A DNA stretch of 7,237 nt. It comes from JBBSIG01 sp038232215. Lineage in GTDB: Bacteria; Actinomycetota; Thermoleophilia; Gaiellales; Gaiellaceae. Made by a program: the position numbers and the translations under genes. The stretch lies in contig JBBSIG010000134.1 in the NCBI GenBank assembly GCA_038232215.1, forward strand, positions 1 through 7,237, in the 5' to 3' direction. Positions within the stretch are counted from its first letter, which is position 1; every line of letters starts with the position of its first letter. Positions 1-6,256 of the stretch are shown piece after piece. The notes under the pieces are model-generated. The model was not told where the DNA came from and ran no database searches. It saw only the letters and a list, made by a program, of their open reading frames with translations.

Positions 1-1100
1 CCGTCCTGCGTGACCAGCGCGATCCGCATCCCGCGCGCGACGAAGAGCATGTAGACGAGCAGGAGCGCCGCCGCGCCGATCAGGCCCAGCTCCTGTGCGA
101 GCGCCGAGTAGATGAAGTCGGTGTGGAGGTACGGGATCAGCGGCGTGCCAGCGGTCGACTCGAAGGTCCCCTTGCCGAGGCCCGTGCCGCCGAAGTGCCC
201 GTTGCCGATCGAGTACAGGGACTTCACGAGCTGCAGGCTCTGGCACTCCTGGCGCAGGTGGAGCTTTCCGTCGAACGAGCAGGGGACGGGGCTCGACGTC
301 CACGGGTGCAGCCAGATGGTCACCCGCTCGCGCACGTGTGCCGTGATCTGGTACACGCCCGCCGCCCCCACGACGAAGAGGCCGAGGCCGAGCGCGGCGT
401 ACAGGGCGCGCGCCGTCGCCACGTAGAGCATCGCGAGGAAGATCCCGAAGAAGAGCAGGGCGCTGCCGAGGTCGTTCGTCTCCACGAGCACGAGCATCGC
501 GGCGCCCCAGATCACGAGCAGCGGGCCGAAATCCTTGAGCCGCCCCTGGGCGAGGACCTCCCGCTTCTCGCGGAGGTAGCCCGCGAGGAAGACGATCAGC
601 ATGATCTTGGCCAGCTCGCCGGGCTGAAACTGGAGCGAGCCGACGTGCACCCAGAGCCGCGCGCCGTTCACCGTCGTCCCGAGGCCGGGCAGCGCGGGCA
701 GGAAGAGGAGGCCCACCGCCGTCAGCCCGAAGAGGTACTTGTAGCTCTCGAGCCGCCGGTAGTCGCGCCGCAGCAGGATCAGCGTCGCCGAGAACACGCC
801 GACGGCGATCACGATCCAGAGCCCCTGCCGGAAGGCGTCCGTTGGGTCGAGCCGGTAGATCTCGGTGACGCCCACGGCGGTCAGCAGGCCGGCCATCGGC
901 AGCAGGTACGGGTCGGCGTGCGGGACGGTCACGCGGGCGACGAGGTGGGCGACGAGGTAGAGGCCGAGGAAGAAGCCCGCGTACGAGAGCGAGGCGGTCG
1001 AGACGACCGACTGGCGGGCGATGTACACGCTCGCGAACCCGAGCGCCGTCAGCATGCCGACGGCGACGAGGTTCAGGAGCTCGCGATTCCTCGCGCTCAC
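1..1100 (-). CDS. RodA/FtsW/SpoVE-family SEDS peptidoglycan glycosyltransferase (3' end outside window)
   Basis: SEDS proteins are polytopic membrane enzymes that polymerise lipid II into glycan strands with a partner class B PBP. The first 366 residues are present; the C-terminus lies beyond position 1. Family motifs are visible: QPGELAK at about 159-165 (family QPSELAK), NDLGSA at 209-214 (family PDLGT/S), a glycine-rich SIGNGHFGGTGLGKG stretch, and HTDFIYSALAQELG, whose Asp328 aligns with E. coli RodA Asp262, an essential residue. Hydrophobic segments run from the N-terminus throughout. The GTG start at 1100-1098 overlaps the phosphatase stop as GTGA, so coupled translation is likely. The loop before the glycine-rich motif is unusual, with WLHP where WLDP is common and an insertion bearing Cys274 and Cys286. 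RodA versus FtsW cannot be settled by eye; the neighbourhood matches mycobacterial rodA. Family confidence is high. Confidence 0.95.
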   Translation of the reverse strand, partial: MSARNRELLNLVAVGMLTALGFASVYIARQSVVSTASLSYAGFFLGLYLVAHLVARVTVPHADPYLLPMAGLLTAVGVTEIYRLDPTDAFRQGLWIVIAVGVFSATLILLRRDYRRLESYKYLFGLTAVGLLFLPALPGLGTTVNGARLWVHVGSLQFQPGELAKIMLIVFLAGYLREKREVLAQGRLKDFGPLLVIWGAAMLVLVETNDLGSALLFFGIFLAMLYVATARALYAALGLGLFVVGAAGVYQITAHVRERVTIWLHPWTSSPVPCSFDGKLHLRQECQSLQLVKSLYSIGNGHFGGTGLGKGTFESTAGTPLIPYLHTDFIYSALAQELGLIGAAALLLVYMLFVARGMRIALVTQD

Positions 1101-2092
1101 CGCGTGAGGACCCAGAGGAGGGCGAGGACGACGACGACCCCGGCGAGCAGGAGCAGCAGGGGCAGGAAGCGCCGGACGGCGGACCCCTGCGCCTCCGAGG
1201 GCCGCTCGGGGCTCCCTGCCGGCGGGACGGCGAAGCGCTCGGCTTCCTCCGGGGGCACGACCATCGTGTCGACGGCCGGAACGGCCTCGATCCCGCTCAG
1301 GGTGTCCTCCTCGTCGTCGGCGGGCTCGGTCTCCGGGTCGGCCGTCGGGACGAGCCGGGCCGTCTCCTCGAGCTCGTCGGCCCGGCCTGAGATCTCGAAG
1401 AAGACGACGGTGATGTTGTCCTCGCCGCCGCTTCGGTTCGCCTCCTTGATCAGCGCGCGCGCGGCGAGCTCGAGGCTCTCGCGATGCCGCTCCACGGTCG
1501 CGAGGATCTCCTCGTCGTCGAGCATCGACGTAAGGCCGTCCGAGCAGAGCAGGTAGACGTCGCCCGCCCGCGTCTCGACCGCGAAGGTGTCGACGTCGAC
1601 GTCCGGATCGGTCCCGAGCGCGCGCGTGATCACGGAGCGCTGGGGGTGCGAGGCGGCTTCCTCGGGCGAGAGCTTGCCGCTGCGCAGGAGCTCGCCGACG
1701 AGCGAGTGGTCCTCGGTCAGCTGCTCCAGCCGGCCGTCGCGGATGACGTAGGCACGCGAGTCGCCCACGTGCCCGAACGCGACCCGGTCGTCCTCGACGA
1801 GCGCGACCGTCATCGTCGTTCCCATGCCGGAGACGTCCGGGTCCTCGCTCTGTCTCTGGTAGACGCGTCGGTTCGCCTCCTGGATCAGCGCTGCCACCCG
1901 TTCCACGCCGCTCCCGTGGCCTGCCTCCTCCCGGAGCGCCGCCGCCGCCAGCCGCGACGCGATCTCTCCGGCGCGCGGCCCGCCCATGCCGTCCGCGACG
2001 GCGAAGAGCGGCGGCTCGCAGACATAGGCGTCCTCGTTTCGCCGCCTCCTGCGGCCGGTGTCCGACACTCCTGTGCTCGAGCCGAGCGTCAT
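1097..2092 (-). CDS. pstP: PstP-like PP2C-family Ser/Thr protein phosphatase, membrane-anchored
   Basis: A metal-dependent (PPM/PP2C) phosphatase that should reverse phosphorylation by the operon kinase on the cytoplasmic face. PP2C motifs are complete: RRNED at 17-21, VADGMGG at 32-38 (metal ligands Asp34 and Gly35), GTT at 91-93, GHVGDSRAY at 107-115, TEDHS at 126-130, HPQR and ITRALG at 149-160, LCSDGLT at 182-188 (Asp185) and GEDNITV at 223-229 (Asp225). An acidic Glu/Asp-rich linker of roughly 65 residues follows, then one hydrophobic helix at about 309-329, and the protein stops at 331. Mycobacterial PstP continues into a large extracellular domain that is absent here. The ATG start overlaps the fhaB stop as ATGA, and the stop overlaps the SEDS start as GTGA. 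The pstP symbol rests on family plus context. Confidence 0.95.
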   Translation of the reverse strand: MTLGSSTGVSDTGRRRRRNEDAYVCEPPLFAVADGMGGPRAGEIASRLAAAALREEAGHGSGVERVAALIQEANRRVYQRQSEDPDVSGMGTTMTVALVEDDRVAFGHVGDSRAYVIRDGRLEQLTEDHSLVGELLRSGKLSPEEAASHPQRSVITRALGTDPDVDVDTFAVETRAGDVYLLCSDGLTSMLDDEEILATVERHRESLELAARALIKEANRSGGEDNITVVFFEISGRADELEETARLVPTADPETEPADDEEDTLSGIEAVPAVDTMVVPPEEAERFAVPPAGSPERPSEAQGSAVRRFLPLLLLLAGVVVVLALLWVLTR

Positions 2093-2562
2093 CGCTCGAA
2101 CCGGAAGTCCGTCTCTCCGACGCGGACGACGTCTCCGGGCGCCAGCTTGCGAGCGCGGTCGATGCGCCGGCCGTTGACGTAGGTGCCGTTCGTCGACCCG
2201 ACATCCTCGATCCAGACGCCGTCGCGGCGGGGCTCGAAGCGCGCGTGGCGGGAGGACGCGAAGTCGTCTGACGCGAGCTCCAGGTCGTTCTGCGCCCCTC
2301 GCCCGACGGTCAGCTGGGCGGAGTCGAGCGGGTGGTCGGCGCCCGCCTGCAGGGCGGGGCTCTTCAGCACGACGAGGCGGCCGGTGCGCGGAAGGGCCGC
2401 CGCGGCGCCCGGCTGGGGTTTCATGATGAAGCTCTCCTGCGGGAGTCGTAGATCTCGGCTCGCGCTCCGCACGATTCTCCAGATGAAGAGGTAGAGCAGC
2501 ACCAGAAAGAGGATCTTGAGGACGAGGAGCGCCTCCTCGACGGCGAGGGTCGCGACCGTCAC
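2089..2562 (-). CDS. fhaB: FhaB-like FHA-domain protein with N-terminal membrane anchor
   Basis: A phosphothreonine-binding adaptor. Residues about 11-31 form a hydrophobic helix (LLVLKILFLVLLYLFIWRIV). A short linker leads to a C-terminal FHA domain at about 63-157 with the binding residues in place: VGR at 86-88, SSRH at 103-106 and STNGTYVNG at 123-131. Length is 157 residues, close to mycobacterial FhaB (about 155 aa), which sits in the same operon and has been linked to division proteins. It starts with GTG at 2562-2560, overlapping the fhaA stop as GTGA, and ends overlapping pstP as ATGA. It should recruit Thr-phosphorylated membrane proteins, plausibly substrates of the operon kinase, to the cell-wall machinery; the ligand is unknown. 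Family, topology and position agree well. Confidence 0.93.
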   Translation of the reverse strand: MTVATLAVEEALLVLKILFLVLLYLFIWRIVRSASRDLRLPQESFIMKPQPGAAAALPRTGRLVVLKSPALQAGADHPLDSAQLTVGRGAQNDLELASDDFASSRHARFEPRRDGVWIEDVGSTNGTYVNGRRIDRARKLAPGDVVRVGETDFRFER

Positions 2563-3341
2563 GGCACTTCGCGGCGGAAGACGATCTCGGTGGAGCCGAT
2601 CGTCACCCGATCACCGCTCGAGAGCTTCATCCGCCTGGCCCGGTGCCCGTTCACCTCCAGGCCGTTCGTGGAGTCGAGGTCGACGATCCAGTACGCGGCG
2701 CCTTCCTGTCTCAGCTCGGCGTGGCGCCTGGAGGCGTTGGGGTCGGAGAGCTGGACGTCGCAGTCCCTCGAGCGTCCGATCACGACGCGGCGGCCGGCGA
2801 CCTCGTGGCGGGTGCCGTCCCAGGTGAGGCTGACCCGCTCGCGCTCCATCCCGAGCTCGCCGGCGGGCACGGCCTCCGTCGCCGCGGGCGTCTTCGGTCG
2901 GTAGATCATCGTCGCCCCCGGCTCCACTTGACCCTGCGGCTCGCCGTCCACGGCTGCGGGCGCCGCCTGCCCGGCCGCGGGCTGTGCCAGCCGGGTCGCG
3001 ATGCCGAACTCGCCCTTCGAGAGGTCGTCGTCCGTCTCGAAGAGGACCTTCGGCGGCGAGAGGAGCGCGTAGCTCTCCTTGCGGGCGTGCTCGGCCAGGA
3101 ACTCCTGCAGCTCCCCGACGAGCGAGCTCTCGAAATCCTCCGACTGCTCGCGGTCCGACGTCGAGAGATAGATCGTGTACTCGTTCGGCACGTAGACGCG
3201 CGAGACCGAGACGGTGCGGTGGTCGTCCATCTCCTTCGCGAGCTTCCGCGCGAGCTCGATCGGCTGGACGTTCTTCGGAAACGCCCGCCCGAACACGCCC
3301 TCGAAGAGGCTCTCGATCTTCTGCTCGATCGCGCGCAGCAT
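2559..3341 (-). CDS. fhaA: FhaA-like protein: DUF3662 domain plus C-terminal FHA domain
   Basis: A soluble phosphothreonine-binding protein of 260 residues. Residues 1 to about 118 match the N-terminal DUF3662/FhaA domain, including the typical opening (IEQKIESLFEGVFGRAF), PIELARKLAKEMD at 27-39 and VPNEYTIYLS at 51-60. A flexible Ala/Pro/Gly linker at about 119-165 contains Thr144 in the context GATMIYRP. The FHA domain at about 170-257 keeps IGR at 188-190, SRRH at 204-207, STNG at 224-227 and Asn231. Mycobacterial FhaA is about twice as long because of its linker; it binds the phosphorylated MviN (MurJ-like) pseudokinase domain and restrains peptidoglycan synthesis. That role is possible here but not shown. 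The ATG start lies 32 bases after the kinase stop; a G-rich run sits 13 or more bases upstream, but there is no convincing Shine-Dalgarno sequence. The stop overlaps the fhaB GTG. Confidence 0.95.
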   Translation of the reverse strand: MLRAIEQKIESLFEGVFGRAFPKNVQPIELARKLAKEMDDHRTVSVSRVYVPNEYTIYLSTSDREQSEDFESSLVGELQEFLAEHARKESYALLSPPKVLFETDDDLSKGEFGIATRLAQPAAGQAAPAAVDGEPQGQVEPGATMIYRPKTPAATEAVPAGELGMERERVSLTWDGTRHEVAGRRVVIGRSRDCDVQLSDPNASRRHAELRQEGAAYWIVDLDSTNGLEVNGHRARRMKLSSGDRVTIGSTEIVFRREVP

Positions 3342-3373
3342 CGTCGGTTACGGGGTTCCCCCCGGGGCGGATC

Positions 3374-5023
3374 CTAGCCCCTCGAGGGCGCGCCGAGGCG
3401 GGCCTCGCCGGCCGCCTGCACGACGGAAACCCGGAGGGCGAGCGCCGCACAGGTCACCCAGGCGGCCGCGACGAGCGGCAGTGACGAGGCTCCCGGCGCC
3501 AGGAGGAGCGTCGCGGCGACCATCGCCGCCCCGATCGCCGCGATCCCCCACCGGCCGCGTTTGCGGGCGGTGGGGAGCGCGGCTGCCAGACCGGCGAGCG
3601 CGAGCGCCTCCAGGGCGAGCGCGGGGTGCGCGAGAAGCGTGTTCAGGAGTGCGCCGGCGACTGCGAGCGGCCCTTCGCTGCCGGCGATCCCGAGATCGCC
3701 CGTCTCGGCGCCCCCGGTGAACGGGAGCGACGCGTGCGCAAGGCCCGCCGTGACGCCCGAGAGCAACACGGCTGCCGCGGTCTGCGCGGCCCGGCGCACG
3801 GGCGAGCGGATCGCGAGCGAGGCGAGCGGCGCGAGCCCGAGCGCGCCGAGCGGGGCGAGCACGGGGCCGAGGACGCAGGCGAGCCCGGAGCGCGGCTCTC
3901 GCCACGCGAGCGCGAGCCAGGTCGCGGCCAGCAGGGAGTAGAGGAGAGCGAGCCCGAGCGAGAGGTTCCCGCACGGGAGGATCGGAACGGCGAGGGCGAA
4001 GGCAAGTCCCGCGCGCTCGCGCGCGAGCGCGACGGCCCCCGCGATCGCTGCCAGCAGGAAGGCCGAGCCTCCCGGGTAGAAGGGCAGTGCCGTCGCGCTC
4101 CAGCCGGCGGCGAGGGCGGCTAGCCCGGCGGCCGCCAGGCGCCCGGGGTCCGGCGCGAGGGCGAGCGGCCGGACCGGTTGCCTCCGTCTCGGCTCCCGCA
4201 GCCTGCGCGCGCTCCGAAGGAGCGAGGCCAGCCGGCCGGCCGAGGGCCGGCGCGCGGGCTCGAGCGAGAGGGCGGCGTCCACCGCGCGCACGAGCTCGCG
4301 CGGCAGGTCCGGGCGCCTGGAGGCGAGGGGGGGCGTGCCGCGCTCGATCGCACGAGCCGTCTCCAGCAGGGAGCCGCGCCAGAACGGGTGCTCGCCGGCG
4401 AGTGCCTCGTACAGCAGCAGCCCGGCCGCCCAGACGTCGCTCGCGGCGCTCGCCTCCTTGCCGCTCAGCCGCTCCGGAGCGATGTACGCGAGCGTCCCGG
4501 GGACGTCTCCGACCGCCGTCAGCGTCTCGGCCTCGGCCATCTGAGCGAGCCCGAAGTCGAGCAGCCTGATCGAGATCCCCTCGCCCTCCGCCAGCAGGAC
4601 GTTCGAGGGCTTCACGTCGCGGTGGACGATGCCGCGCCCGTGGGCGTGGGCGAGAGCGTCCAGGATCTGCGCTGCCGCCTCGACGGCGTCCGCGTCGTCG
4701 AGCTCGCCCGCCCGCAGCGCCTCGCGGAGCGTCCGTCCGGGAACGTAGTCGTAGGCGATGTAGACGTGGCCCTCGTCGCGCCCGAGCGCCCGCGCGCGCA
4801 GGCAGCGCTCGTGGCTCAGTCGCGCCGCCGCCTCGGCCTCCCGCTCCGCCCGCGAGGCTGCCTTGCCCTCGCGGCGGACGATCTTCAGCGCGACCTGCGC
4901 CCCGCTCTGCTCGTCCCGGGCGAGCCAGACCGAGCCCGAGCCCCCGCTGCCGAGCGGGCGCAGGGGCCGGTAGCGATCGAGCACGAGCTCGCTGGAGGCG
5001 ACGTCTGTGGCGACTTCGGACAC
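3374..5023 (-). CDS. Membrane Ser/Thr protein kinase with polytopic C-terminal domain, no PASTA repeats
   Basis: Hanks-type kinase, 549 residues. The catalytic domain spans about 16-272: Gly loop GSGGSGSV at 25-32, VALK with Lys47, helix-C Glu probably Glu62, HRDVKPSN at 134-141, DFG at 156-158, activation-loop Thr167 and Thr169 in the T-x-T spacing autophosphorylated in mycobacterial PknB, GT-(x)4-APE ending at 184, DVWAAG at 196-201 and the late Arg of PARRPS at 256-261. All catalytic residues are present, so it should be active. A strongly basic juxtamembrane stretch at 270-285 is followed by roughly eight hydrophobic segments (about 295-313, 319-334, 338-374, 380-405, 412-432, 453-483, 492-509, 514-535). 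PknB-type kinases instead have one TM and extracellular PASTA repeats. It starts with GTG at 5023-5021, with a weak GGTGGA three bases upstream, just ahead of the kinase fold. It is first in the leftward operon. Confidence 0.93.
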   Translation of the reverse strand: MSEVATDVASSELVLDRYRPLRPLGSGGSGSVWLARDEQSGAQVALKIVRREGKAASRAEREAEAAARLSHERCLRARALGRDEGHVYIAYDYVPGRTLREALRAGELDDADAVEAAAQILDALAHAHGRGIVHRDVKPSNVLLAEGEGISIRLLDFGLAQMAEAETLTAVGDVPGTLAYIAPERLSGKEASAASDVWAAGLLLYEALAGEHPFWRGSLLETARAIERGTPPLASRRPDLPRELVRAVDAALSLEPARRPSAGRLASLLRSARRLREPRRRQPVRPLALAPDPGRLAAAGLAALAAGWSATALPFYPGGSAFLLAAIAGAVALARERAGLAFALAVPILPCGNLSLGLALLYSLLAATWLALAWREPRSGLACVLGPVLAPLGALGLAPLASLAIRSPVRRAAQTAAAVLLSGVTAGLAHASLPFTGGAETGDLGIAGSEGPLAVAGALLNTLLAHPALALEALALAGLAAALPTARKRGRWGIAAIGAAMVAATLLLAPGASSLPLVAAAWVTCAALALRVSVVQAAGEARLGAPSRG

Positions 5024-5112
5024 GGTTCCACCGGGTTGGCCGCGGCGCCGGAAACTCCTTTCCCAGCCGACCGGCGCGGTACAGTGGGCCCTCGCTTTCC
5101 CGCAGAGGCGCG
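5024..5112. promoter_or_regulatory. Divergent promoter region between the kinase operon and the CARDB-like gene
   Basis: These 89 bases separate two diverging genes and must hold the start signals of at least the rightward one. On the plus strand, TACAGT at 5080-5085 fits the actinobacterial TANNNT -10; transcription would begin near 5092, leaving a leader of about 21 bases with AGAGG at 5104-5108 as ribosome binding site. No good -35 is seen. No convincing -10 or -35 was found for the leftward operon, whose promoter may lie here or inside the neighbouring gene. Confidence 0.55.
5050..5063. repeat. Short inverted repeat GGAAA-N4-TTTCC, possible operator
   Basis: Two perfect 5-base arms (5050-5054 and 5059-5063) flank a 4-base spacer. 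The right arm covers the place where a -35 would sit for the TACAGT element at 5080, and the repeat is the only A/T-richer island in this GC-rich gap. Five-base arms can occur by chance, so operator function is only suggested by position. Confidence 0.3.
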
Positions 5113-6246
5113 ATGACGGAGCGCGACGACAACATCGAGTTCGACTTCTTCGACGAGCCCGAGACCGCGGAGGCGACGAGGCGGGCCCGGCTGGTCCGGA
5201 GCCCGCGCGGGCCTCGCGGGCCGAGGCGGCCGATCCGAGCGCCGACCGGGCTGACGCCGCTCCTCCGCCTCGCGGGCCTCGTCGCCTTCGCCATCCTGAT
5301 CGTCGTGCTGCTCGTCTTCTGGGCGCAGAGCTGTCGGGGGGCGAGCAAGCGGAGCTCCTACCGGAACTACTTCGAGAAGGTGCAGACGATCGCGGCCGGC
5401 TCCCAGAGAAACGGGGCGCAGCTCAATACGGCGCTCACGACGCCGGGCCTCAAGCAGGCGGGTGTCGTGAGCAAGCTCCGGCTGCTCTCCCAGAACGAGC
5501 AGCTGAACGTCGACAACGCCGAGAAGCTCGCCCCACCCGGGCCGCTCCGCGTCGAGAACCAGCACCTTATCGAGGCGCTCCAGCTGCGGGTCAGCGGGCT
5601 GCGCGGCCTCGCCGACGCGTTTCGCTCGACTGCGCGCTCGAGCAACGCCGCCGCGGCGGGAAGCCTCCTCTCCACGCAGGCCCAGCGGCTGGCCGCGAGC
5701 GACGTGGTCTGGGACGATCTCTTCAAGGACCCGGCCGTCACCGAGCTGAGACGGCAGGACGTCAGCGGCGTCGCGGTTCCCGACTCGAACTTCCTCACCG
5801 ACGCCGAGGTCGCGAGCAGCCGCTCCATGCAGCTCGTCTTCCAACGCATGCGCGGGGCGGCCCGCGGCGGCACGACGGCGGGCCCGCGGGGAACGGGGCT
5901 CGTGTCGGTGACCGTGCTGCCCGCGGGCGACGAGCTCTCGACCAGCACGCTCAACACGATCACAGCGTCGACGAACCTCGCGTTCAGGGTCGCCGTCAAG
6001 GACACGGGCAGCTCGCAGGAGGTGCGGATCCCGGTCGCGGTGACGATCAAGGCCAACCCGCCGATCGTGCGCAGGGCGACGATCGCCTCGATCGATCCGG
6101 GCGAGACGAAGACTGTGACGATCTCGGACATCGGCGAGCCGCCCTTCTCGCGAACGACGATCACCGTCGCCGTCAAGCCGGTGAAGCAGGAGAAGACGAA
6201 GACGAACAACTCAGCCGTCTACCCGGCGATCTTCTCGGTCCCGTAG
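5113..6246 (+). CDS. Single-pass membrane protein with acidic cytoplasmic tail and CARDB/Ig-like extracytoplasmic domain (hypothetical)
   Basis: No named family is recognised over the full 377 residues. Residues 1-20 are acidic and aromatic (NIEFDFFDEPETAE at 7-20, with Thr18 and Thr22), 23-44 are Arg/Pro/Gly-rich, and 50-70 form one transmembrane helix ending near Cys74. By the positive-inside rule the N-terminus is cytoplasmic and about 300 residues lie outside. Residues 75 to about 260 look mostly helical, rich in Gln, Asn and Ala with LSQNEQLN-like stretches. Residues about 263-377 carry a CARDB/Ig-like beta pattern: FRVAVKDTGSS, then IDPGETKTVTI, then ITVAVKPV and a closing NNSAVYPAIFSV. 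The ATG start has AGAGG four bases upstream. It diverges from the kinase operon and is followed after 10 bases by the DUF4446 gene. A role as extracytoplasmic partner or substrate of the kinase is conjecture. Confidence 0.85.
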   Translation: MTERDDNIEFDFFDEPETAEATRRARLVRSPRGPRGPRRPIRAPTGLTPLLRLAGLVAFAILIVVLLVFWAQSCRGASKRSSYRNYFEKVQTIAAGSQRNGAQLNTALTTPGLKQAGVVSKLRLLSQNEQLNVDNAEKLAPPGPLRVENQHLIEALQLRVSGLRGLADAFRSTARSSNAAAAGSLLSTQAQRLAASDVVWDDLFKDPAVTELRRQDVSGVAVPDSNFLTDAEVASSRSMQLVFQRMRGAARGGTTAGPRGTGLVSVTVLPAGDELSTSTLNTITASTNLAFRVAVKDTGSSQEVRIPVAVTIKANPPIVRRATIASIDPGETKTVTISDIGEPPFSRTTITVAVKPVKQEKTKTNNSAVYPAIFSVP

Positions 6247-6256
6247 AGCCGCGCCG

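Noticed and set aside
123..1556. Long plus-strand open frame (477 codons) opposite the SEDS and phosphatase genes
   Set aside because: It is the antisense shadow of two clearly recognised genes. Its product is a low-complexity Arg/Glu/His/Ala-rich string with no domain, as expected when stop codons are rare at this GC content.
2643..3377. Plus-strand frame opposite fhaA
   Set aside because: fhaA on the minus strand has unmistakable DUF3662 and FHA motifs; the opposite frame shows none.
5024..5112. MraZ-type repeat boxes or a riboswitch ahead of the cell-wall operon
   Set aside because: No spaced TGGG-type repeats are present, and the 89-base gap is too short and lacks the conserved structure of a known riboswitch.
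3348..5348. Minus-strand open frame of 666 codons overlapping the kinase in another frame
   Set aside because: Its product is Arg/Ala/Gly/Pro-rich without motifs, and the overlapped frame encodes a complete kinase with all catalytic residues.
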